Below are positions 33,764 to 45,291 of a DNA stretch of 64,000 nucleotides, piece after piece. The translations under genes and the position numbers were made by a program. The notes under the pieces are model-generated. The model had not been told where the DNA came from, ran no database searches, and saw only the letters and a program-made list of their open reading frames with translations. How positions within the stretch are numbered: position 1 is the stretch's first letter; each line of letters starts with the position of its first letter. Source of the stretch: Oopsacas minuta (Eukaryota > Porifera > Hexactinellida > Lyssacinosida > Leucopsacidae); assembly GCA_024704765.1 (NCBI GenBank), contig JAKMXF010000122.1:519068-583067 (forward strand), written 5' to 3'.

Positions 33764-34588
33764 ATGGCCTACTATATATACACAGCTGGTTAAGCAAAGA
33801 ACTGCCAAAATAATATCCAGGCCATTGATTATATTCCGTTTGATCATGAAGGATTGCAATTATCATTACAAAATCAACTGTATATAGGTTTCCACAAGTG
33901 GCGGAGACATCTAGAATACTTTTGAACCTGCTTTCCAAGTTATTTTAAACACAATGACGTAATCAAAGTTCATGCCCATATATGGTAAGTTTTTCATTTT
34001 TATCAATATTTCAGAAACTCTCAAACTTAAACAAATCAATTTTATCTAAATCCCTTCTAGTTGTAAATGTTAGTTTAGGTAACCGAAATATGATCTTCAT
34101 TTTCATAAACACTCGTTTCCTAATCATTTTAGTGATATTCGCCGTAGAGAACAACATCAAATACTCAATACCAGAAAATCGAAGAAATTCCATCAAAAAC
34201 TTTACGCGAACACAAATAAGTCATATTTGTTAACCATTTTCATAAGTTTATTGAATATAGTTTTTCTAATGTGTCTTTGTGCTAAGTTAATACGAATCAT
34301 GATTCATTTCATAGTATTTGTGGGTTTTTCGATAATATTGGTATTTATTAGGAAAAGAATTACCATTATTGAACTAGAACTTTGGTTGCGTCATTGTGGT
34401 TAAAATTACTTAAGGGAAAGCAGATTCAAAAGTATTGTAGATGTCTCCACCGTATGTGGAATCCTATTTCCAGTTGAATTTGTAATGATAACTGCAATCC
34501 TTAATAATCAAACAGATTATAATCAATGGCCTGGATATTATTTTGGCAATTCTTTGCTTAGCTAGTCGTGTATATAGCAGGCTATGGT
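33764..34588. repeat. Family A element, copy 6 (complete)
   Basis: Left end CATGGCCTACTATATATACA, right end CGTGTATATAGCAGGCTATGG. Core forward (GCCCATATATGGTAAG first). Inserted at or near the end of the hAT relic. Confidence 0.88.
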
Positions 34589-35742
34589 AGCCTCCTTCAA
34601 GTAGCTTCTGTCCTCCCTTCCTTGTCCAGATCAGCCGGAAGGAGGGCTGATCATGGTCCATTGAGAATAGAAGAGTTGTTTAAAAGAATACAAAATGTAG
34701 CAAAATAGTATCTTAGCTGATAATGCAAGCTTTAAAATAATACAGTTGCAACATTTAAATAGAACTACATAGGTGACTTTCCACGTTTACTAGCAAACAT
34801 AAAAAATAATTTCGCATCTTCTCCTACAATGGAATTAATTACTACGTATGCATTCCTGATATTAATTCATTACCTTTACTATATAAATCATCTTACCTTA
34901 GATTGCTAACACAAAACTTCTATGTTTGGGTTTACGATATCAACACTGTAACATTAAATTCTTCTGAAAGAATTCATCCAAAATTAATTAATTATATTCG
35001 CAATATTATTAGGCCATACAAAACCTGTTAAAATATCAACAATTGACCAATCAAAAGTGGAACGAAATGTCTGGAATGAAATGTCGGTATCCGTGGAAAA
35101 TTTATCTGTTGATAATAATTTACATAATTGTTTTGAAGTTTGAGCTCGAGAATCCACAATAAAATGAAAAACTACCGATTTTTAGAAAGTCGATCCGGAT
35201 GATAATTTTCAGTCCTGAATAATATTGATATTGTTTAAACTTTACACTTCAGTTAGATTAGGATAAGATATATGAGTTTGAACTGATACTACTTTATGCA
35301 GTATCAGATTAATCCCCCATCAGTCCACTGCCAACTAAAAATTTGAAAACTGTCATTCTCCTCTATCGAATGAGGCTAATTTCATTTAAATATGATTCTC
35401 TGCTGACTTAACCCTTGTACAAAATGTGTATGGGAACTAAAGACCCACCCTGTATATTAATAATAATCATCAAAATTGAGGTCTTGTCACTAGAAAATTG
35501 GTCCAAAAATGATAGTACATACCATTTTCTATGGAATTATGTTTAAAAAATGAGATTAAAGGTACACTGGATAAGAAAGGAAAGTTTCATCGGTCCGACC
35601 CTAGATATACGAAACTCAGGAATTAACAAGGCTTTAATGTGTAATTACTAATTAATGGTTAATTAAATACAATTCTAAATAATGGTCTGCATGAAATTGA
35701 AGATTATATAGAGTAACTGCATATTAAAAAATACCAACGCAC
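34589..35742. other. Intron, nothing recognised
   Basis: About 1.15 kb of AT-rich intron directly downstream of exon 3. No gene, RNA or repeat family was supported. Confidence 0.45.
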
Positions 35743-35958
35743 CATCACCAGAATCTTCGGGTAAAGACACTGAAACAATATAAGTATCTTGAGTAAAAGA
35801 GGGAATTTCATCGTTAATATCTGTCACCATAACATCAAAAGAGTGAGTCGTAATATGGGAAGAAAGACCATCAGTTACAGTGACAATTAAAGAATACTGA
35901 TCAACTGATTCTCTATCCAGAGGTGTAAAAGTAGAATCGCCAGAAATCGTTACAGTAG
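35743..35958 (-). CDS. Cadherin gene, exon 3 of 8 in window
   Basis: 216-nt exon found only by translation around a cadherin motif. The acceptor is TTTCTTTAG; it is entered in phase 1. It encodes ATVTISGDSTFTPLDRES, then QYSLIVTVTDG and the calcium motif TDINDEIPSF, and stops within the next repeat at VSLPEDSGD. Two donors are possible. GTGCGT immediately after position 35743 leaves phase 1 and joins in frame to exon 4, giving EDSGDGTSVVNV. A GTATTT eight bases further on would break the frame, so the first was chosen. Confidence 0.88.
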
Positions 35959-36174
35959 CTAAAGAAAGTAATAGAAGTATTATATAATGAATAAGTAATA
36001 TGGAATTTTACACTAATTAGTAACATTTCATAGTAAAAATGTTAATGTGATATGCTAGTAGTTATGCTCAGGGGTGGGGCTACACCCCACCTAACTCTGC
36101 ATGAAGACACCGCAAAGCAACAGACCTTGACTGAATTGGACACCTTGCTCTGGGAAATGTTTCAGTTGAAATAC

Positions 36175-36432
36175 AACTAGGTCGCTTCGCTTACTAGGTC
36201 GCTGTGCGACAGCTTAGTGCTCCAGGTTAGCTTAACTATCTAAACAGCTAAATTTTATAGTGTTCTTGGTCGCTACGCGACAGAATATACTTGGCACTAC
36301 TTGCCTCGAATTCACAAAATAGTTAAGATTATATTATCCATTATCCTTTTTTGCGATTATATTATCCAAGATCTATCCAAATTACATTCAATGTCCTTCT
36401 GTGGTGTGGTGACACTGGAGATGCTATGTCGC
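36175..36432. repeat. Family B dispersed repeat, copy 3 (truncated)
   Basis: Contains GGTCGCTTCGCTTACTAGGT, GTCGCTACGCGACAGAATATAC and CTTGCCTCGAATTC (each written in part). It breaks off at 36432, where family A sequence starts mid-core. The joint GTCGCTTTTGGTTACTTAAAC marks a recombination or deletion point. Confidence 0.65.
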
Positions 36433-36759
36433 TTTTGGTTACTTAAACTAACATCTAACAAGTAGAGGGTATTTTGATAAAAAGGATTAATTTAAGTTTT
36501 GGGATTTCTGAAAAAATTGATAAAAATGGAAAAAATAACCGTACATGGGCATGAAATTTGATCACGTTTTTGTGGTTAAAATAACTTGGAAATCAGGATC
36601 AAAAGTATTCTAGATGTCTCCACCGTATGTGGAATCCTATATCCAGTTAAATTCGTATGATAACTGCAATCTTTCATGATCAAACATAATATAATCAATG
36701 GCCTGGATATTATTTTGGCAATTCTTTGTCCAGCTAGCCGTGTATATAGTAGGCCATGG
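36433..36759. repeat. Family A element, copy 7 (right half)
   Basis: Starts in the core at GGTTACTTAAACTAACATC and runs through a complete right arm to GTATATAGTAGGCCATGG. Core reverse. The left arm was lost at the joint with family B. Confidence 0.86.
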
Positions 36760-38100
36760 ATCAAGTTAAAATAGGAATTGGTATCTCATATAAATCTATC
36801 TTACAACAGACAACTTTACGATTACTTGAATCTACCCTATGTCCAGGTGATCAAAAACATCCACAAGTTGGATGGGAACTCACAATTCAATACAAAAATT
36901 TAATTCTCTTGGCCTTCAAGATGCCATCAATCATTGATTCTGATGGAAATAACATTGTCAAACTTAATTCCTAGTTTGCCTTTTTGTGTCAAACAAATAG
37001 CATTAGTAGCTCAAAAGGAAACGAAAAGAATAGTAAATTTATGGATCTCATGATCAATCCTGAAGTGACTACCATTGAAAAAGACTGACTAAAGCTACCA
37101 TATGGTAATGTTAGAGTTAAAATTCTCCGTACAATATTTGATGGGAAAATACCTGGTATTCTGAGTGGAGCGGGTGGTGCAAATTGCCAACTTTGTACTG
37201 CAGGTTTTACAGAATTAAAAGATTCAGAACTTGTCCGTTCAGGGTTTCCTATCAGCAGGCGATAACTTCCGCAAAGGAAATATTTCTATTGAGGACACAG
37301 AAATGTATTATTACTAACCTTCGAAAGATCGTTGTGGTTTAACACACGAACCCATATCTGCTGTGGTTCAATACACAAACCATAACCACATGCCTTCAGG
37401 TACTTTAAAATGATTGCCCACCTCTAGAGTGATAAAGGATTTAATGATATTCACCTGAAAGCTCTTATGCGAGAAAACAGGGCTGAGAATCGATCAACCA
37501 TCCAGTGATGGAGGAACAAATTCTACTGGAAATATGCCAAGACAGAGTTTTCTTAATAAAAATTACTTTATTTATTGGGTTTCCACTCTGATTTCCTAGG
37601 ATATGAGAGAGCCATTAGAAATATGCATAACAATCTATCAGTTCTATAGCGTATCTTCAAATGTAATAATGCAGTAGACACAAACATACTTAATTATTTT
37701 TCTAAGGACACCTACGAATCGATACTCACTATTCCTTGGGCAATGTTACTCCATCTCTCCATCGTATACTTGGAATTAATTAATCCGAAGACATCGTGAT
37801 TAAATTGCGAGGATAATTTCATTCACAACAAATTCCATAGATATATATGTCCATCTCTTGGTCCAAAGCAATCCAGTTCTGATAGGTTTTCGCAATGTTC
37901 TTAAGTGTAAGGGATCTGAAGGAATCGGACACACCTGCAGGCTGAAATGTACAAATTTGCTTCACCAGACTAATTTTCAAAACATATTATTTAATTCGTT
38001 AATATTTGAGTAGCGTCTTGCCTTCATTCTTCGACCTCCATACAAATAATTTTCGAAAGCACTCAAAGGCAAGGTACATCGAACCTTGTGGAGACGTCTG
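36756..38100 (+). pseudogene. RAG1/Transib-like transposase relic
   Basis: The plus-strand translation, broken by several stops and frameshifts, gives LLESTLCPGDQKHPQVGWEL, MPSIIDSDGN, the block FDGKIPGILSGAGGANCQLC followed by TAGFTELKDSELVRSGFP, THKP, FKMIAHL, QPSSDGGTNSTGNMPRQSF and TYESILTIPWAM. The CxLC-xA zinc motif after a Gly-rich stretch and the later GNxxRxxF block have counterparts in the RAG1 core (YICTLCDATR; GNGNFARKL). From memory, a family of invertebrate and Hydra proteins has the same series of blocks. RAG1 and Transib cut at CAC-heptamer termini and make 5-bp duplications; no such ends or RAG2-like partner were found here. Family placement is inference. Confidence 0.5.
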
Positions 38101-38983
38101 TCTGAGGCTATTCAAGCAACGCAATCCTAATCATGGCGAGCCCAGATAATGGAAACGCGACCCGCAATGGTATATCCGCAGTGGCGAAAACGTTAAATAA
38201 CACTGATCCATCTGAAGTATATTGTGGAAAGGCCGACGCAACTGAGGTGTCTATGCCAGGACGAAACATTTGGATCGCAATAAGGCTACGATATTTATAT
38301 TTAAAATTAACGGATAATTAACCGTTGGTTATTAAGAACACGCAAAACGTCCAAGTTACCGGACGAATTTCAAATATTCAATGTTTTTCGTTTCTTAGAT
38401 GAATTGCTATTGTCATATTACCACAGCAAAAAGAATGTTATATTGAGATTCTAAACACAGTATCCTTTGGTATATAATTTTCAAGTGAATACTTTATGTA
38501 AATAACTCAAATATCACAGATGTTTCCAGAATTCAACTTAAATAATTTCATCATAACAAGAAAAATAGTGGCTATATAAAATACTCATTATGGTCAATCT
38601 ACTTTAAATAATAATTAACACATAAGTAAATAATAGATTTTATACTCCTAACTCCAAACTAGATACATTTTACGCTGGTTTATATGTTTCGCCAATTGTG
38701 ATTACATCATCATAACTCAAAAAGTAGAAGCTATATCAAAAAGCTGTCATCAACTTGTTATATGCAATAACCCACTGAAACATAATACATTTATGTACTC
38801 TAAATGCACACAAGAACCAAAAGCTTAGGGATAGCCATTTCAAGCCACTGTGCAAAAGTGAACAATTTTTACACTCTCTTGAGGATTGTTTAGATGATGT
38901 GGGTAGTTGGTTCACTGCTAACAAGCTAAATTGTATTTTGCTTCCAAATTTAAGCCTATACCTATATCTACTTATATTGAGTT
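38101..38983. other. Intron, nothing recognised
   Basis: The plus-strand frame 38133-38321 may be a tail of the RAG1-like relic but shows no conserved block. A minus frame at 38736-38990 is also unassigned. Confidence 0.4.
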
Positions 38984-39824
38984 TGGCCATGGACTACTAA
39001 ATACACGGCTAGCTAAGCAAAGAATTGTCTAAATAATTTCCAGGTCATTGAATGTAGTCTCTTTCATAATGAAGAATTGCAGTTATCATTACAAATTCAA
39101 CTGTATATAGGTTTGCAAATATGGTGGAGACATCAAGAATACTTTTGAACCCGATATCCAAGTTATTTTAACCACAATGACGCAATCAAAGTTCACCTTC
39201 AATAATGGTAATTATTTTATTAATTAATAGTAATATTATCAAAAACCCAGAAATCCCATTAAATGAATCATGATTCGTATTAACTTAGCACAAACACACT
39301 AGAAAGATTGTATTAAAATAAACTTATAATAAACGTAAATATTTATATTATGACATATTTTGTGTTCGCATATATTTTTGATGGAATTTCATGAATTTTC
39401 TTGTATTTTCTAGGATTGACGATATAATGCTGTTCTACGACGAATATCACTAAATGATTATTTAACGAGCGATTATGAAAATGAAGATCATCTTTTGGTT
39501 ACTTAAACTAACATTCAACAAGTAGAAAGCATTTTGATAAAAAGGGTTAGTTTAAATTTTGAAAGTTTTTGAAAAAATTGATAAGAATGAAAAATTTTTT
39601 ACCATATATGGGCATGAACTTTGATTACGTCATTGTGTTTAAAATAACTTGGAAAGCAGGTTCAAAAGTATTCTAGATGTCTCCACCGTATGTGGAATCC
39701 TATTTACAGTTGAATTTGTAATGATAACTGCAATCCTTCATGATCAAACAGAATATAATCAATGGCCTGGATATTATTTTGGCAATACTTTGCTTGGCTA
39801 GCCGTGTATTATTGTAGGCCATGC
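38984..39824. repeat. Family A element, copy 8 (complete)
   Basis: Left CCATGGACTACTAAATACACGG (first 20 bases CCATGGACTACTAAATACAC), right end TATTATTGTAGGCCATG. Core reverse. One of the cleanest examples for measuring arms (about 205 bp) and core. Confidence 0.88.
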
Positions 39825-40026
39825 TCAAGACGATTCATTTAAAGCCTAGAAACGCATACTAGATTGAAATTTTATTTAGATATCATAGTAAAATATGCTT
39901 AGTTAAAGCATCAATTCGATTTCATAGCTATATTATTAGATGGATAAATACTTACCACATAACATCAATTTGTTAAATTCAAATATATACATTAAATTAG
40001 ATGTATATGCACATGAATATAGTATA

Positions 40027-41333
40027 CTAGGTTGTCCAAAAAGTTCGCGGAATTTTATCCCTAGTTTGTGTTATATACACTCTATCAATTAGCCTATTGT
40101 TTCGATTAATTCTAATATCCCTTATCTCAATTATCTCACTTTTGTAATCAAAAAGTTTGGTTTAGGTATTCTTTTAGCATCATTTACGATTGTCGTATTT
40201 TTTCTAAAATGGAAAACTCAGAAGATGGGAAACGATATATCATTTGGTTTCTCTGGAAACAAAATAAAAGTGGAAGCGAGATTCTCTACGAGATGGAAAA
40301 GGTTTATGGTAGTAAATGCCCTGGTAAATCGATGGTTTACAAATGGATTGACAGATTTAATGATGGGCATTAACTGTTGATGATAACCCAAGACCTGGTC
40401 GTCCGAAAACATGTTCCAACCAAGAAAATATCAAAATTATATCAAACATTCTTGATAAAGATAGACGTGTGACTCTGCGGCAGTTAGAGGAAGAATTGGG
40501 GATGTCAAAATCAATACTTGATAAGATTCTAACTGAACAATTGGGAATGTCGAGAGTTCTTTCTCGTTGGGTTCCCAAATTGTTATCTGAATCTCAAAGG
40601 ATTGAAAGGGTTCGTGTTTGTCGCCAGCTCTTACGGATTTCTAAGAAAGAGCCAAGGTTCTTTGATCGTTTAGTCACAGGGGACGAGACTTGGTTACATT
40701 TTTATGAGCCTAAGACAAGTTTACAGACGAGTCAATGGAAGCGTAGGCATGAAGCAACTCCTATTAGACCCAGAGCCGTCTCATCAGCAGGTAAACGGAT
40801 GGCAACAGTTTTTGGGACACAAAGGGAATAATCATGATTGATTGGTTACCTAACAAAGTAACAATAAATACTGAATACTATGTTCAAGTTCTGAAGAAAT
40901 TGCGCGAAGCTATCAAGTCTAAGAGGTGTGGCAAGTTGAGTTCTCATGTTTTGCTTCAGCATGATAATGCTCCAGCCCATACCAGCAGGCGAACTTTGGA
41001 TGAAATTCAACATTTAGGGTTCGAATTACTCCCACATCCCCCACACAGCCCAGATCTAGCGCCCAGCGACTACTGCCTTTTTTCAGAAATGAAAAGACCA
41101 CTTAGAGGTAAACGTTTCAGCGATTTTGAGCACCTTAGGTCCGCTGTAAATTCATGGATTCAAGGTACCCCTGAAAATTCTTCACCACAGGAATAAATAA
41201 CTCCCATCAAAATGGAAGAAATGTATCGAGGTTAAGGGTGAATTTATTGAAAACTATGAACAATAATTAGTTGAGTATGATCATTGATAAATAAAATATA
41301 TTTGCAATTCCGCGAACTTTTTGGACAAGCTGG
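40027..41333 (+). mobile_element. Mariner element, copy 1, with TA target duplication
   Basis: 1307 bp, ends CTAGGTTGTCCAAAAAGTTC and its inverse (..GGACAAGCTGG), flanked by TA at 40025-40026 and 41334-41335. The transposase on the plus strand starts at 40209 (MENSEDGKRYIIWFLWKQNK) with an N-terminal helix-turn-helix, the WVPKLLSESQR linker, VTGDETWLHFYE (first Asp), LLQHDNAPAHT (second) and SPDLAPSDYCLF (third). The spacing is 34 residues, so DD34D mariner. Lesions: a break after RFNDG near 40370, a missing base in a T-run at 40808-40814, and a frameshift near the C terminus. Inactive. Same family as 56053-57326. Confidence 0.95.
40209..41260 (+). pseudogene. Mariner transposase, copy 1, frameshifted
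   Basis: About 345 residues if frames are followed by homology. Open segments are 40469-40831 (DNA-binding half to the first catalytic Asp) and 40834-41196 (second and third Asp). The two are separated by a single-base deletion in TTTTT before GGGACAC. All three catalytic Asp residues survive. The C-terminal FFTTGINKLPSKWKKCIEV is in another frame. Confidence 0.9.
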
Positions 41334-41576
41334 TATATGTTATTAAATTGATGTTGCTGCCGTCATCATTAAATAGCGCCTATACCACAATACTGAGGAT
41401 TTCAAAAATTTCCAACTTGATTCACCATCCCGATTACCCCATATTAAGTGAAATTTGTAGCTTTCAAACGGAAGTTTTCCCTCTGGCTAAAAGTAAAAAC
41501 TGGGCTCTCTTTTTAATTAATTCCTGGGCTGGTTTCCTATCAATATTTATTGGAGCATTGACTAGTCTATGCTCCA

Positions 41577-41896
41577 CCATGTGTAGAAACCTACATACAG
41601 TTGAATTTGTAATGGTAACTGCAATTCTTCATGATCAAACAGAATATAATCAATGGCCTGGAAATTATTTTGGCAATTCCTTGCTTTTACTTTATCTTGG
41701 ATTTTCTGACTCTAAAGTGGGAGCAATGGTATGTAATAATTTAAAGTTATTCAAGGATCTCCGGGAATAACACTAGTATTAAGTTGGCGCAGGATTCAAC
41801 TGTGCACAGTGCTAATTTTAATTTATAGGATTTCTAGATGTCTGATTCATATATAATCAGTACCAAGCCATGGCCTACTATATACACGGCTAGCTA
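41577..41896. repeat. Family A element, copy 9 (two fragments)
   Basis: 41577-41692 is the inner-to-outer part of a right arm (GTAGAAACCTACATACAGTT to GGCAATTCCTTGC), and 41868-41896 is an outer left tip (CCATGGCCTACTATATACAC). The sequence between is unrelated. The large OTU element begins four bases after the second fragment, so it probably inserted into family A. Confidence 0.75.
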
Positions 41897-42562
41897 CGAG
41901 TGTTATCTTAGCAGCCGATTTAAATCCCCAGTAAAACACCTTTTTCTCAGAGTATGGGTTCTATTTTGAAAAGAACCATACCAGTGTAAAGAAGAAAGTT
42001 GGTACATTTCATATCATCACTCATAATCACCAAAATTTACATGATGAGTAAGCAATTTTGCATTACATTTTGATCGATGTTTGTTATTAATATCTCCCAG
42101 AATAATTGTGATAACAACTTATCATTTTAATCATATTTACATCTCACTTGGTACATTGTGTATATCCAATTTGAAATTAAAATGATTATTTTTGAAAAGG
42201 TTATGAACGCCCGAACTTTACATAGAAATTACATAGACGAACAAATTGTACTATAAATAACGAAGTATGTATGACATTACAGTGTACGTAAATAATGATA
42301 AGTATTTAGTATCATTTCAATTCTACTGTGGTTTCTAGATATTAATCAGAAGATATTCAAAATATAATAAATAATGCATCACCATTGTAATAACAGTTAT
42401 CATACATTACACAAAATACTAGCTTTTGAATAGAAAAGAGTAAACAAAGCGAAAGTATTACAAGATACTAATCAACCAGATATTACAGTTTGTCTGTCTA
42501 TCTTTTCTGTATTGAACTGATAGATGAACTAATGAGAATACTGATCGAATTTCCCATGTATA

Positions 42563-43869
42563 CGAAGGGCACTCGAAAAGTTTTGACGTTGACCGACATA
42601 TCAGATAGTAATAATAAAACTGACTATTACATTTTTCAAAATACTCTCCCTGACAATTTATTACATTTTTTCATTCTGGTAAACCAATTATCAAAACACT
42701 TTTTCCACTCTTCTTTGGGTATGTCTCCGATCGCTTGGAAAAGTGCCCCTCTCAACTCCTCATTAGTCGAAAATCTCCTCCCACGTAATTGATCTTTGAG
42801 TCTAGGGAACAACCAGAAGTCGCAAGGAGCTAAATCAGGACTGTAGAGTGGGTGAGGTAATGTTTTGAGTCCAGAATTTTCCAAAAACTCACGAGTTCTG
42901 ATTGCCGTATGCGATGATCATTATCATGATGAAGAAGAATTCCTCTAATGCCTCTCTTCTGCCGCTGTGACTCAATTGCTGTGATGACTTTGGGTAGGCA
43001 CACTGTAGTGTACCAGTCGGCAGTAACAGTCTTTCTATCTTCGAGAGCAACAGCTTCGACAAACCCACTAGATCTGAAAAAAATCGCCCACATTTGTTTC
43101 GCAACAGATCTAGCCCTCCGCACTTTGGTTGGAGGTAGGGCATCTTCTTCAACCCACTCCTTTGACATTCGCTTTGTTTCTGGATCATAATGGTATATCC
43201 ATGTCTCATCACCTGCAAGGATCTCAGAAACAGCTCTTGAACTTCCATTTGCAAACCTTTTAAGCATAATTTTGCAAAAGTCTATGCGGGATAATTTTTG
43301 CTGTAAGTTCAAAGAATGGGGATCCATCGGGAACACAACTTCCTGACACAAAGCTCTTTGTGCAAAATGATATTAATTGTCCCCGATGATAACTCGATTT
43401 CATACTCTAACTGAGCGTACGTAATATGAGGATCTTTAGTAATTTGATCTAGCATTTCGTTAACATTTTCTTCATTATGTGAAATATTCGGTCTTCCTGA
43501 ACGAGGAGCATCTTCAAGAACAAAGTTTCTGTGAATAAATTCCTGTACCATCGTTCAACTGTGCTTAGAGAAGGAGCTAGATCCGGGAAATGTTCCTGTA
43601 AAGATTCATAGATTTCTACTCTTGTCTTCTGTAGTTTGAATAAGATCAAAATCATTGCTCGAAAATCACGTTTTGTGAGATCGTATTTAGATTGAGATAT
43701 ATTAGAAGCCATGTATACTAAAATTATCTAATTTATGAAAGTAGAAGAGATAAATGAATGAAAGTTTCAAAGTAGACTAATAAAATATGTCTGAAAAGAT
43801 GGATGCGGAAAAATATCCGACAGATTAATGGTTTCATATCAAACGGCAAAACTTTTCGAGTGCCCCTCG
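42563..43869 (-). mobile_element. Mariner element, second family, with TA target duplication
   Basis: 1307 bp, ends CGAAGGGCACTCGAAAAGTT and inverse (..CGAGTGCCCCTCG), TA at 42561-42562 and 43870-43871. It lies inside the large OTU element between its left arm and genes. The termini and protein differ clearly from the 40-kb/56-kb mariner family. Confidence 0.95.
42636..43712 (-). pseudogene. Mariner transposase, second family, frameshifted
   Basis: Start ATG at 43712 (MASNISQSKYDLTKRDFRAM). Successive segments in different frames are YESLQEHFPDLAPSLSTVERW, EDAPRSGRPNISHNEENV, LQQKLSRIDFCKIML, LAGDETWIYHYDPETKRMSK (first Asp), ILLHHDNDHRIRQSE (second Asp) and YSPDLAPCDFWLFPRLKDQL (third Asp), then CFDNWFTRMKKC near the end. 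Frame breaks near 43535, 43340 and 42870. All three catalytic Asp residues are still encoded, but the gene cannot make the protein. Confidence 0.92.
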
Positions 43870-43871
43870 TA

Positions 43872-44526
43872 TTACAACAAGCTAAAATAAAACAGGTGGT
43901 ATTCTTTATGTAAAATCCTTACAGCTATATAAGGAAGAGTAACAAATGTCTTGACGAGATAAGATTTGAAGAGACGAACAACACTTCGATTTATAAGTAT
44001 AAATGTTAGAATGGGAAGAGAATCGAGAGTTAACTCCAGGAGATGGGTCTCCAAATGAATGCTCCCTAAATAGATAGTAACTTCTTTCTGATCCAAATTT
44101 GTACAAACTGTAAAATAAACGTTTGTAAGAGAGATTTGGAGATATAATTCCTAGATTGATTAAGATAATTGTAAGGATAAGAATATAGATTTTCATGTTC
44201 ATTGTTTACTTTACTATGACTATATCTCCCAGAACTTTGCATATTGGTGTTGTGTTAGTTTCCAAATCCTGTGTAATATAATCCAGCTTTTAAACGTATC
44301 TTGGTTAGAGAAAAGGTCATAAAATTGTTCCATAAAATCCAACTGTCGATACATATACATATATACCTAGATTTCGATCTTTGTCACAATCAATTTACAT
44401 ATTTAGATGAGATCTCACAAAATATTCAAGTTCCATTTATACAAAATATTTATTGTTTCACTAATAATCTTGTTGGTAAAAATATAATTTCGCTGCCATA
44501 AATTGAAATCAATGATTAGGTTGCTT
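43872..44526. other. Interior of the large element, nothing recognised
   Basis: Small frames on both strands without domains. This lies downstream of the OTU segment and may be 3' untranslated sequence of the large element. Confidence 0.4.
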
Positions 44527-44975
44527 TTAATAATAAATTAGAGATAGTACGGGTTGGTAATGATTACCTAAATTCTGAATATACAAACCATTTGAAGTTG
44601 GTTCCTTTAATAATTGATCAAAACTTGATTCATTACCTGAAAACCTAGCCGAACGAGTTCCAGTAGGGCCCAAAAACACCCAAATATCTATATTAAATAA
44701 CAACGAAGTTGCAAATACCTCTAAGTCAGTAGCCCATTTCCCAACCTTATTCATCCCCATTAACTTACCCAATCGTGAATATTCCTAAAATTACCTTGAG
44801 TATAAACATACTTAGTACACAAAAACGCATTACAACTCGCACTTAATTTACCAAGCATGTTTTCAACGATGATTGCACGTAATTCTTTATGATAGGTTTT
44901 ACTACCTGTTATCAGATAAGAAATTACAGAAAAATAACAGTATCCATCACCTGATATTGTTTCTGTTGTTCCGGG
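44527..44975 (-). pseudogene. OTU-family cysteine protease domain
   Basis: Minus strand: SGDGYCYFSVISYLITGS with the OTU catalytic Asp-Gly-x-Cys box, HKELRAIIVENMLG, then after a break MNKVGKWATDLEVFATSLLF, DIWVFLGP and GLYIQNLGNHYQPVLSL with the catalytic His. OTU enzymes cleave ubiquitin-type isopeptide bonds, and such domains occur as extra proteins in several large DNA transposons. Both catalytic motifs are present. A frame change separates the Cys part (about 44800-44975) from the His part (44527-44772), so the copy is probably dead unless an intron lies there. Confidence 0.75.
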
Positions 44976-45291
44976 ATTTTACATATATAATCCTTCACCA
45001 TTATCAATTAAATTATCTAAAGAATAGACAATCTGATTACTATAATGTAGTTTCCATTTCTTACAGGTAGCAATTTGCCATTTAATGTGTGGTGGACGAA
45101 AGATTGATATAATTATCGTATTATACTTGACTCTACAAATTCTTCATCCATAATGATTGACGCAGTCTTAATTTCTGGTGAGTTCCAAATCTTACGTTAC
45201 GTAGACAAATTCTGACGCTTAATAGGGATTAATTTATCTTTTACTACAGTTTTATCTCTATTAAATTGAGGAAATTCATGTGTTTTCGACT

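Noticed and set aside
35734-35742. Alternative donor GTATTT for cadherin exon 3
   Set aside because: It would add eight bases and change the phase, breaking the in-frame join EDSGDGTSVVNV obtained with GTGCGT.
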